Source of the DNA: Dehalococcoidia bacterium
GTDB lineage: Bacteria > Chloroflexota > Dehalococcoidia > Dehalococcoidales > E44-bin46
DNA length: 35,316 nt
NCBI GenBank assembly: GCA_030605575.1
Contig: JAUWIC010000025.1
Location: 1 to 35,316, forward strand
Direction of reading: 5' to 3'
The notes under the pieces are model-generated. The model did not search any database and was not told the origin of the DNA. It was given only the letters and a program-made list of their open reading frames with translations. Both the position numbers and the translations under genes were made by a program. Below are positions 18,513 through 26,506 of the stretch, one piece after another. Each line of letters opens with the position of its first letter. The stretch's first letter is position 1.

Positions 18513-19379
18513 ATGGAGATTGTAATCAACTGGATTTACCAGGTAGGATGGAAAATCTTTCTCACCGCCGGAATTTGCTTTGGAATATATATGGTGATAC
18601 GCCGCCTGGCTCCCTTAGCCATAAGGAGGACAGTAAGGCGTCAGATGAGAAAGAGACCCAAGGTGGAGAGAGAAAAGAGGGCACAGACCCTGGCTCGGTT
18701 CACCACCACCATCTCAGCTATATGTCTGGGAACCCTGGCTACCTTCCTCGTTCTCCAGCATCTGGGAATCAATATAACCGCCCCCCTGGTCGGTCTGGGG
18801 GTGTTCGGGGTGGCGGTCGGCTTTGGCGCCCAGTACATGATTCGCGACTTCATTGCCGGGTTCTTCGTCTATTTGGAAAACCAGTACAATGTTGGCGACG
18901 TGATACGAACCGGGGCTATTGCTGGAATAGTAGAGGAGTTGTCTTTGAGGCGGACAGTCCTGAGGGACCTTGATGGGGCACGACATATAATTCCCAATGG
19001 GGAGGTCAGAATCGTGAGTAACCTTACCCAGGAATGGTCAAGAGCCCATCTGAATATAAGCGTAGCCTACAAGGAAGACCTCGACCGAGTCATGGCGCTG
19101 ATGCGCCAGACCTGGGAGGAGATGAAACAAGACCCGAATTGGGGTCCTGACATGCTCTCGGAGACCCCCTGGCTTCTCCGGGTGAATGAATTTGGAGATT
19201 CGGGCATAACCATAAAGATGGTAGGAGAGACCCGGCCAATCAAGCAGTGGGATGTGATGGGTGAGTTCAGGCGGCGAATCAAAAAGGTATTTGATGAGCA
19301 GGGTATTGAGATTCCCTGGCCCCACACCAAGGTCTACTTCGGTAGCCCTCCGAGCAGCCAGAAGCCGGAGGGTGAGTAG
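18513..19379 (+). CDS. MscS family mechanosensitive ion channel
   Basis: 'GLGVFGVAVGFGAQYMIRDFIAGFFVYLENQYNVGDVIRTGAIAGIVEELSLRRTVLRDLDGARHIIPNGEV'. Confidence 0.93.
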   Translation: MEIVINWIYQVGWKIFLTAGICFGIYMVIRRLAPLAIRRTVRRQMRKRPKVEREKRAQTLARFTTTISAICLGTLATFLVLQHLGINITAPLVGLGVFGVAVGFGAQYMIRDFIAGFFVYLENQYNVGDVIRTGAIAGIVEELSLRRTVLRDLDGARHIIPNGEVRIVSNLTQEWSRAHLNISVAYKEDLDRVMALMRQTWEEMKQDPNWGPDMLSETPWLLRVNEFGDSGITIKMVGETRPIKQWDVMGEFRRRIKKVFDEQGIEIPWPHTKVYFGSPPSSQKPEGE

Positions 19380-19483
19380 CTCGGCGTCGTTCCAATTCAG
19401 AGTGTTTAGATTATAGACATTTTGGTTGTTGACATTGTGGGAGTGAATGATTTACCCTTCAAGGGAAAAGGGAGGTAGATAAA

Positions 19484-19921
19484 ATGGAAGCATACTGTAT
19501 GAAGTGTCGGACCAAGAGGGAGATGAAGGATGCCGAGGCGGTAACCATGAAGAATGGTAAGCCAGCAACCCAGGGTGTATGCCCCGTATGTGGAACCAAG
19601 ATGTTCAGGATAGGGCGAAGTACTGAACAAGTTAACAAAAGTGGTCCCAATATGAGAATCTACGTGGGTAACTTATCGTACGAGGTGACTGAAGAGGAAT
19701 TGCGGCAAGAATTTGCCGCTTTTGGAGAGGTAACATCGGTAACCATTATAACAGACAAGTATAGTGGGCGACCTAAGGGATTCGGGTTTGTGGAGATGGC
19801 ATCTGTATCTGAAGGCCAAGCCGCAATTGCCGGCCTCAACGGAAAAACACTAAAGGACAGGGCGCTTAATGTTGATGCGGCTCGCCCTCGTTCCGACAGC
19901 AGAGGTGGCAGGTTTGGTTAG
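19484..19921 (+). CDS. DUF5679-like zinc ribbon fused to an RNA recognition motif (RRM) domain
   Basis: N-terminus 'MEAYCMKCRTKREMKDAEAVTMKNGKPATQGVCPVCGTKMFRIG' (two CxxC); C-terminus 'MRIYVGNLSYEVTEEELRQEFAAFGEVTSVTIITDKYSGRPKGFGFVEM' (RNP2/RNP1). Confidence 0.9.
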   Translation: MEAYCMKCRTKREMKDAEAVTMKNGKPATQGVCPVCGTKMFRIGRSTEQVNKSGPNMRIYVGNLSYEVTEEELRQEFAAFGEVTSVTIITDKYSGRPKGFGFVEMASVSEGQAAIAGLNGKTLKDRALNVDAARPRSDSRGGRFG

Positions 19922-20042
19922 GGAAGATAACCAAGATGCTAAATCATCCGGTCACTATCTATATACCCCGGATGTACAGGTAGATTTAGCCTAAGAACGG
20001 GCTCCCACTTCGGCTCAACAGGCTCTCATGTAACGAGCCACT

Positions 20043-20480
20043 CTACCTCCGGAATAACCCCTTTACTTTGTCAAAGAAAGAAGGGGAACGAAGCTTCCTT
20101 AGGAAATTGCCCCATTCGGCTTCAGCTTTGCCCTTTCGCTTAAGGTCTTTGATTCGCTGCCCCATCAGTTCCAGGACTCCTTTTTCCTCGCCAGCGTCCA
20201 GCCATGTCCCGTGCCCTCGTTCGCAGAAGTCTAGTTCAAGGTCATAGGCTCGGTAGTTGAAGCGTTGCATTGCCGCTCCGCATTTGGGACAGGGAAGCTT
20301 GCCTTGGAAGGAGCTAAATATCATGGTTCCTTTGATTTCATCCTTGTCCAGCACTATGTCCTCTAATTGGTCCAGCTCTCCATAGTCCAACCACATGCCC
20401 TGGCACTGCGGGCATCGGTCAACCTCGATGCCTTTGTAATTCTCGGACCTTAACTCAGTGTTACACCGTGGACAATTCAT
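20043..20480 (-). CDS. Tandem TFIIB-type zinc-ribbon (zf-TFIIB) protein
   Basis: 'MNCPRCNTELRSENYKGIEVDRCPQCQGMWLDYGELDQLE' and 'LPCPKCGAAMQRFNYRAYDLELDFCERGHGTWLDAGE'. Confidence 0.88.
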   Translation of the reverse strand: MNCPRCNTELRSENYKGIEVDRCPQCQGMWLDYGELDQLEDIVLDKDEIKGTMIFSSFQGKLPCPKCGAAMQRFNYRAYDLELDFCERGHGTWLDAGEEKGVLELMGQRIKDLKRKGKAEAEWGNFLRKLRSPSFFDKVKGLFRR

Positions 20481-20540
20481 CTTCGCCTACCTCCTCTATA
20501 CTGTCAGTAAAAAGCCCCCAAATTAGATACAAATTCTGAA

Positions 20541-20613
20541 TGCCCCCAAGCGAATTCGAATCGCTGTTACCGGCTTGAAAGGCCGGTGTCCTAGGCCTCT
20601 AGACGATGGGGGC
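20541..20613 (-). tRNA. tRNA-Glu (anticodon TTC)
   Basis: Reverse complement GCCCCCATCGTCTAGAGGCCTAGGACACCGGCCTTTCAAGCCGGTAACAGCGATTCGAATTCGCTTGGGGGCA; anticodon loop CTTTCAA. Confidence 0.96.
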
Positions 20614-20690
20614 ACGTCATTAAAGTATAGCAGAGACAGAACCAGCCGACAACGCTATAACGCTATATCCCTGTATGTCTTCCCTTTGAA

Positions 20691-21359
20691 ATGTGCTACT
20701 ATAGACACCAAATGCGTAATATATTTAGCCATGATAAGCTGATTGCGATGAGGGATTGGTTTAAAGGGAAAGCTCCGAAAGGGAGGGTTATTCCCATATT
20801 AGCCCTCGTCTTTGTCATCGCCATTTCGGTTGCCATCGGTGTCCTCTATTACCAGGGTAGGCTTGGCAGGCTTGGCGAGCTTGAACCTCTACTCGAGCAT
20901 GTTAAATATTGGGGCTATCCGGGCATCTTCGGAGTCAGTTTGGCTTTCAATTCCACCGTTCTTGTCGTCATCCCCAGTTTCTGGATATATTTCCCACTAG
21001 GGGCATATTTGTCCCCGTTCCTGTTCCCACCCCTGATGGGGCTGGCTGGTGGGGCGGGGGCAGCTGTCGGTGAGCTAGCTGGTTATATGGCGGGCTATAG
21101 CGGAAGGGGAATTATACAACGGCAAAGGGCGTATGCCAGGGCTGAGCGCTGGGTAAAGAGATGGGGGGCTTTTGTCATCTTTGGCTTTAACTTCGTGCCC
21201 ATTTTCCCTTTTGACCTGATGGGGATAGCTGCCGGTGCCCTCCGTTTCCCGCTATGGAAGTTCTTCCTGATATGCTTGGCAGGTAGAAGCTTGGCCTACA
21301 CAATTGTAGCCTGTGCCGGTGCTGGGTGGATACCATTACCTTTTCTTAATCCTCCATAG
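20691..21359 (+). CDS. VTT/DedA-like (SNARE-associated) membrane protein
   Basis: Hydrophobic segments with 'GAGAAVGELAGYMAGYSGRGIIQRQ...RWVKRWGAFVIFGFNFVPIFPFDLMGIAAGALRFPLWKFFLICLAGRSLAY'. Confidence 0.85.
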   Translation: MCYYRHQMRNIFSHDKLIAMRDWFKGKAPKGRVIPILALVFVIAISVAIGVLYYQGRLGRLGELEPLLEHVKYWGYPGIFGVSLAFNSTVLVVIPSFWIYFPLGAYLSPFLFPPLMGLAGGAGAAVGELAGYMAGYSGRGIIQRQRAYARAERWVKRWGAFVIFGFNFVPIFPFDLMGIAAGALRFPLWKFFLICLAGRSLAYTIVACAGAGWIPLPFLNPP

Positions 21360-22721
21360 CAGTGCTGAACTAACAATGAGAGATGTAAAAGAAGTTGTCA
21401 GCATAGCTGTGTAGCCCAGGCCAAAGCGACGGGCATTAAAGTAGTCAATCATCGGTCCCTGGAGGCGGGCCAGGGCTGAGCCACCGGCAGAAGCCAGATT
21501 GGTCAGACCGATGTATTTCCCGGCTTCATCTTTGGGTACCACATCTGTAGCCAGCGCCCAGTTACTGGCCATAAGACCGCCGAAGCCAATTCCCATAAGG
21601 ATGGCGGCAATTAAGATGAAGTCATAGCTGCGGAAGAAGAATAGTAGCCCAATTCCCAGAGCAGCAATAAGCCCTGAAATAAGACCAACCGGTTTGCGTC
21701 CGAACCTGTCGGACAGGAAGCCAGCGGGGTAGACCATACCTACCATACAAAGGCTGGACACTAGACTAAACCTGCCCATGACGGCGGAGGGATTGACGAC
21801 GCTGAGATAATCCCTGAAGAAATACAACCCAAATGCCTGAAAAGCTGTCAACGGGATAATGAAAAAGAGACGGGACAGCAGAAACCGGATAAAATCAGGG
21901 TTTGCCTTAACATCAATCTTGAAACTTTTATACAGCCTTGCCTTAACATCAACCCTAAAGGTTCTATATATCGTTGATAGTGAAGGCAGCTTAGCCACAC
22001 CGGCTCCGGGTTTTTCCTTAACCGTGACCACAGTAGCTATCATGGTGCCTAGGAAAATAGCCCCCAGTATCCCCAGACTCAGCCATAGCCACCAGCCTCC
22101 ATCACCGATAGAGTAGTTACCCATTAAGTTACCGATTAACCATATGGCGACACCCCCCCCCGCTATCTCGAGTAAGCCCTTTACCCCTGAGGCTAGTCCC
22201 CTCTTCCCTTCCGGTACCAGGTCAGGAATAAAGGCTAGATATGGCCCCAGTGCGGTATTAGTGCTAATCTGCAGCAGGTAGTAAATGGCAAAAAGGATAG
22301 ACAGCCTGCCCGCCAGGCCTATTCCAGGTAGAAATGACAGCGTGGCTATAGCCCCGATAAGGATGAAGGGCCGTCGGCGCCCCCACCTTAAGCCGGAGCG
22401 GTCACTAAATGCCCCGGCTATCGGCTGGACAGCTATAGCCAGGAGTAAGCCGGGAACGGTAAGCAGGGTGAGGTAGGTAGCCTGCTTGCCCACAGGAATG
22501 AAGTCGGCTATCCGCAGCGGCAGAATAATGCTGTGCAGGCTGCTCCACAGGGCGGTCATGGCCATGCCGAAGATAGTAATCTTGACATAGTCAAACCGCC
22601 CAAACTCCTTAGGACTGGCGCCGGTGTTGATGTCGCTGGCTGACCCTCTCATCCTATAGTCAAGCATAACAGAGGCAGAGTCAGTAGACAATATCTTGAG
22701 CAGATTGTTTATTGACCTCAC
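21336..22721 (-). CDS. MFS transporter (SLC45/GPH-like)
   Basis: Multi-pass; 'GAFSDRSGLRWGRRRPFILIGAI', 'GFLSDRFGRKPVGLISGLIAALG'. Confidence 0.88.
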   Translation of the reverse strand: MRSINNLLKILSTDSASVMLDYRMRGSASDINTGASPKEFGRFDYVKITIFGMAMTALWSSLHSIILPLRIADFIPVGKQATYLTLLTVPGLLLAIAVQPIAGAFSDRSGLRWGRRRPFILIGAIATLSFLPGIGLAGRLSILFAIYYLLQISTNTALGPYLAFIPDLVPEGKRGLASGVKGLLEIAGGGVAIWLIGNLMGNYSIGDGGWWLWLSLGILGAIFLGTMIATVVTVKEKPGAGVAKLPSLSTIYRTFRVDVKARLYKSFKIDVKANPDFIRFLLSRLFFIIPLTAFQAFGLYFFRDYLSVVNPSAVMGRFSLVSSLCMVGMVYPAGFLSDRFGRKPVGLISGLIAALGIGLLFFFRSYDFILIAAILMGIGFGGLMASNWALATDVVPKDEAGKYIGLTNLASAGGSALARLQGPMIDYFNARRFGLGYTAMLTTSFTSLIVSSALLWRIKKR

Positions 22722-22750
22722 CCCCTTAGTGCCCCTCTCTTACCTACACT

Positions 22751-22836
22751 CCCCCTTCCCTTAACAAATTAATAAGGGAAGGGGGCCAGGGGTCGACAGA
22801 GTCGCCTCTGGCGAGGATAGGTTTCTAAACAATCTC
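22751..22836 (-). repeat. Long dispersed repeat, copy 2 (reverse complement of 17467-17544)
   Basis: cccccttccctta-acaaattaa-taagggaagggggccaggggtcgacagagtcgcctctggcgaggataggtttctaaacaatctc. Confidence 0.9.
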
Positions 22837-22919
22837 TCTTGAGCTAGCTTGATTTTAGCTCCCGGCATCAGCTATACTGCCTTTTGGCTGGCAGAGTAAA
22901 AATCTGAGGAGTTTATTTA

Positions 22920-23960
22920 TTGGGCAAAAGTAAATCCCCCTACTTTATAGACTGGGCAATAACCGCTAAATGCAATCTGAGTTGTAAGCACTGTCGCGGC
23001 TTCCCTAAAGGAGAGCTCTCCACCGATAGAGCCAGAAGGCTTATTGATGAGATAGCCGGGCTGAGACCGGGGTGGGTCATCGTTGAAGGCGGAGAGCCTC
23101 TCCTCCGCCCCGACCTGTTTGAGCTATTAGGCTTAATGCAGCAAAGACAGCTTGAGGTCCACCTGATTACCAACGGTATGGTGATAAGCCCCCGGATAAT
23201 TGCTAGCCTTAAGCGGCTAGGGGTAAAGGTAATGGTAAGTATTGACGGGGCAACCAAGGCAACCTACGAGGCGATAAGAAACGGGGCTGATTTTGACCGG
23301 GTGGTTCAGTCGGCTCGCACCTATGCCCGAGAGGGTCTTCTGGAGGCGATAAATACCACCCTTCTCAAAATGAATTACCGGGAAATACCGGGACTCTTTG
23401 ACTTAGCCGCCTCAGTTGGCGTAAAAATGGTAACCATTATCGGACTCAAGCCGTGCCCGGGCTTTCTCGACAAGCTCCTCACTCCTGAGGAGTATCGGCA
23501 AGCCGTCAAGCTGGCTTGCCAGGCGGCTGAGAAAACCGGGGTGGAGTTCTTCTTTGATGAGCCATTCTTCTGGCCAGCAGTAAGGGAATGGGGGCTTCTG
23601 GCTCACCAGCCGGCGGTCGGTACCGGAATTGTGGTTGCCTCTACTTCAGCCTGTGTTTTTGGCGAATACCTTTTTATTGAGACCAATGGTGGGGTAAAAC
23701 CTTGTAGCTTTCCCCCGATGACCGTCGGTAATGTCAATGATAAACCACTGGGTGAAATCTGGGATGATATGCTTGCCTCTCCCCTTGTTCAGCAGATTAA
23801 AGACTCAAAAACCAGAACTGGATATTGCCGAACTTGCCAGTATCTGGAAGACTGTAAAGGCTGTCGTTCCCGAGCCTTTGTCCTCACCGGGGACTGGTTT
23901 GCCTCCGACCCCGTTTGCCCGTTAAGCCTTAAATTAGCCGTCAAGGAGGAGATTAGATGA
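22920..23960 (+). CDS. Radical SAM protein with SPASM-like C-terminal cysteines (TTG start)
   Basis: 'DWAITAKCNLSCKHCRGFP' (CxxxCxxC), 'VEGGEPLLRPDLFELL', C-terminal 'CSFPPMTVGNVNDKPLGEIWDDM...CRTCQYLEDCKGCRSRAF'. Confidence 0.93.
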   Translation: MGKSKSPYFIDWAITAKCNLSCKHCRGFPKGELSTDRARRLIDEIAGLRPGWVIVEGGEPLLRPDLFELLGLMQQRQLEVHLITNGMVISPRIIASLKRLGVKVMVSIDGATKATYEAIRNGADFDRVVQSARTYAREGLLEAINTTLLKMNYREIPGLFDLAASVGVKMVTIIGLKPCPGFLDKLLTPEEYRQAVKLACQAAEKTGVEFFFDEPFFWPAVREWGLLAHQPAVGTGIVVASTSACVFGEYLFIETNGGVKPCSFPPMTVGNVNDKPLGEIWDDMLASPLVQQIKDSKTRTGYCRTCQYLEDCKGCRSRAFVLTGDWFASDPVCPLSLKLAVKEEIR

Positions 23961-25012
23961 GAATTATAGGTATTGACCCCGGGACCGGGAGTTTTGACTT
24001 CTTCGGCATGGACGGGGAAAAGATTATCCTGGATATTTCCGTGCCTGTGCCTGAGGTTGCCCAAAACCCCAACGTGCTCGTGGACACGGTTAGCAGTGTC
24101 TTCCCGCTGGATATGATAGTCGGTCCCTCCGGTTATGGCCTGCCGGTAACCCCTATTAAGGATATAACTGAAAGGGACTTAACCCTGATGGTGCCTGATG
24201 ATAAGAGTATCCCGTTATATGATGGCATCAGGATGGTTATCCGGCTGATGCAGTCTAAAGGCTTCCCGGTCTATTTCACCCCCGGGGTCATTCACCTCCC
24301 CACTGTGCCCCTTTATCGGAAAGCCAACAAGATGGATATGGGCACGGCCGATAAAGTATGCTGTGTCGCCCTGGCCATTAGAGACCAGGCAGAGCTTTAC
24401 GGCATAGACTACAATCAGACCTCTTTTATCCTGGCTGAGATAGGTTATGCTTTTAATGCTGTCATCGGTGTTGACGGTGGCAGGATAGTTGATGGTCTGG
24501 GCGGGACATCAGGCGGACCCGGCTTCATCACCCTGGGGAGTATGGACTCTGAGCTGGCGGTGCGTCTGGGAAGGTTCCCCGGGATAGTCCTCTTCAGCGG
24601 CGGGGCTAAAGGTGTCAGCGGCAAGGACGATTTAACCCCTGAGGAGCTGGCTAAGGAGCACGATAAATATGCGGACTCCTGGAATATGCTCGTGGAAAGT
24701 ATCGTCAAAGGGGTGGTGGCGATGATGGTGGCGGTGGCGAGGCCGAGAGAAATCCTGCTTTCAGGCCGGCTCTCCGGAATCCCCGAGATTGCCGAGACAC
24801 TGGCGGCTAAGCTGTCTCAATTCGGTAAGGTGCGAAAGGTGGGGAGACAGGCTAAAGTCGCCAAGGAAGCCGCCGAAGGGGCATACATCATCGGCGACGG
24901 GCTACTAGGCGGCAAATATAAAGGTATCGTTGACTGCCTGGACCTCAGGGGAGCCACGGGCACAATGTTCGACTACATTCAAATCAAAGGCGCCGAACCC
25001 CAAAAGCCCTAA
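23957..25012 (+). CDS. DUF1464-like ASKHA-fold (kinase-like) protein
   Basis: 'MRIIGIDPGTGSFDFFGMDGEKIILDISVP', 'GLGGTSGGPGFITLGSMDSELA', 'REILLSGRLSGIPEIAETLAAKLSQFGKV'; ATGA overlap with the upstream gene. Confidence 0.82.
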   Translation: MRIIGIDPGTGSFDFFGMDGEKIILDISVPVPEVAQNPNVLVDTVSSVFPLDMIVGPSGYGLPVTPIKDITERDLTLMVPDDKSIPLYDGIRMVIRLMQSKGFPVYFTPGVIHLPTVPLYRKANKMDMGTADKVCCVALAIRDQAELYGIDYNQTSFILAEIGYAFNAVIGVDGGRIVDGLGGTSGGPGFITLGSMDSELAVRLGRFPGIVLFSGGAKGVSGKDDLTPEELAKEHDKYADSWNMLVESIVKGVVAMMVAVARPREILLSGRLSGIPEIAETLAAKLSQFGKVRKVGRQAKVAKEAAEGAYIIGDGLLGGKYKGIVDCLDLRGATGTMFDYIQIKGAEPQKP

Positions 25013-25029
25013 AACTTCAAGGTAGTTGG

Positions 25030-26463
25030 TCAATTTGGTTTGGTTACAACTGTCTCTGGCGCTTGCGTCTCATATTCAGGAGTATTTGGAAAAACCACAA
25101 TCCCGACTGTATCCAGGATTGCTTCGCGGCATCTTTTCGCAAATACTTTGTCTACGTTGGATGACAAATATTTTGAAACGTAGAATAAATCGGTAGTTCT
25201 TATCAGAGCAATACTGCTGCGTTTTGCTGCAGTTTGGCATTTCTCTGTAAAGAAGTCACTCCTATCCTCTGGTGGTGATAAGCGATAAGCATTGCCTATT
25301 AATGCGCCTTTGGCCATTTCGTTGATTTCATCACGAGAAAAATCTTCGTGTATATTCATTTCGAGTTGCCTAAGCTTGTCAATATTAACAGATTTATTAT
25401 CTTTACCCTCCGCTTCGCCAATGAGCCTTCCCTCTTTACTTTCAAAAACAACATCAAATTCAGATTCGCTATCGCGATATTGTGAGGCTTCAAAGCCAAT
25501 AAGTTTGAGGCTCTTTAAAATAGCGGCTTCAAGGGGCTTTCCTTTCTCGTAAAGCAGTCCCTTGAGCTCGGTTTCTGAGGCTAGAGCTTGCTGGAGATGT
25601 TCCTTTTCTTTCTGTAGAGCATCAATTTTAGTTTCTAGTTTAAGTAGCTTATTCCTAATCTGCTGTTCCTTCAGCAACACGAACTTTTCTTGTGCTACCC
25701 AATCGGGCGCTGGTGTAAACTCTCCGCCTTGTCTAAGTACCTTATCCACACCGACAATTGATGAAATAAACTGATTGCCTGTTTGGATTGCCTTTTTATT
25801 AAAGTATGTTTCACCTTTTCTTTCGTAGGTGAAGTCTTCACGTTCGAAGTCAATATATGGAAGCAAAACTAGTGTACCCTGTGCATCTTTGCATTTAAGA
25901 TAAGCGCCAACCGTTTGATTTCCCGTTTTTGTGATAACCAAAGGTCTAACTCCTTCATCACTAACAAAAACGCGGAATTCCGAAACAGTGCCCAACTCTG
26001 CCCAATAAGTAGCCAGCACATTATCCTTACCGCACAATGTCATCGACGTGCCTTTCGAGTTGACGACATTGATTCCTCCTGGGATTAATGCATAGTTTGA
26101 ATAACTGGTAACGTGTCTTGTTACTTGCCTATTCCGTCCAGTTCCCGAGAATGACTTTTCTCCTGTGGCTACATAGACCTCTTGAAGTTCATTTAACAGT
26201 AGGAACACGGTCTTACCAGCTCTAACCGCTCCAAGAATCTCACGTCGCCAGTGAGCTAGCTGTTCTTGTAGCTTGAAAGAGTTAGTGTCATTCAAGGAAG
26301 GCTTCCCAAGGTAATGATCTAATGAATAGCCATAGAATGAACTAATATCAGGATTGAAAACGGAAATGTCGTAATCTAGCAGTGAGATTTGCGAGTGTAG
26401 TGACTCAAATTCTAGTTCATCATGCGGTAAGCCCGTCCCGATTACTATTATATTCTTTGGCAT
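25030..26463 (-). CDS. Uncharacterised protein: novel N-terminal region, central coiled coil, C-terminal PD-(D/E)XK nuclease-like domain
   Basis: Coiled coil 'LLKEQQIRNKLLKLETKIDALQKEKEHLQQALASETELKGLL'; then 'EKGKPLEAAILKSLKLIGFEASQYRDSESEFDVVFESKEGRLIGEAEGKD'. Confidence 0.75.
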   Translation of the reverse strand: MPKNIIVIGTGLPHDELEFESLHSQISLLDYDISVFNPDISSFYGYSLDHYLGKPSLNDTNSFKLQEQLAHWRREILGAVRAGKTVFLLLNELQEVYVATGEKSFSGTGRNRQVTRHVTSYSNYALIPGGINVVNSKGTSMTLCGKDNVLATYWAELGTVSEFRVFVSDEGVRPLVITKTGNQTVGAYLKCKDAQGTLVLLPYIDFEREDFTYERKGETYFNKKAIQTGNQFISSIVGVDKVLRQGGEFTPAPDWVAQEKFVLLKEQQIRNKLLKLETKIDALQKEKEHLQQALASETELKGLLYEKGKPLEAAILKSLKLIGFEASQYRDSESEFDVVFESKEGRLIGEAEGKDNKSVNIDKLRQLEMNIHEDFSRDEINEMAKGALIGNAYRLSPPEDRSDFFTEKCQTAAKRSSIALIRTTDLFYVSKYLSSNVDKVFAKRCREAILDTVGIVVFPNTPEYETQAPETVVTKPN

Positions 26464-26506
26464 ATCAAAATCCCGTTACTTTTAAGTCCGTAAATAACGT
26501 TGATTT

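Noticed and set aside
18548-18973. 141-aa ORF inside mscS
   Set aside because: Out-of-frame shadow of the MscS gene; low-complexity composition.
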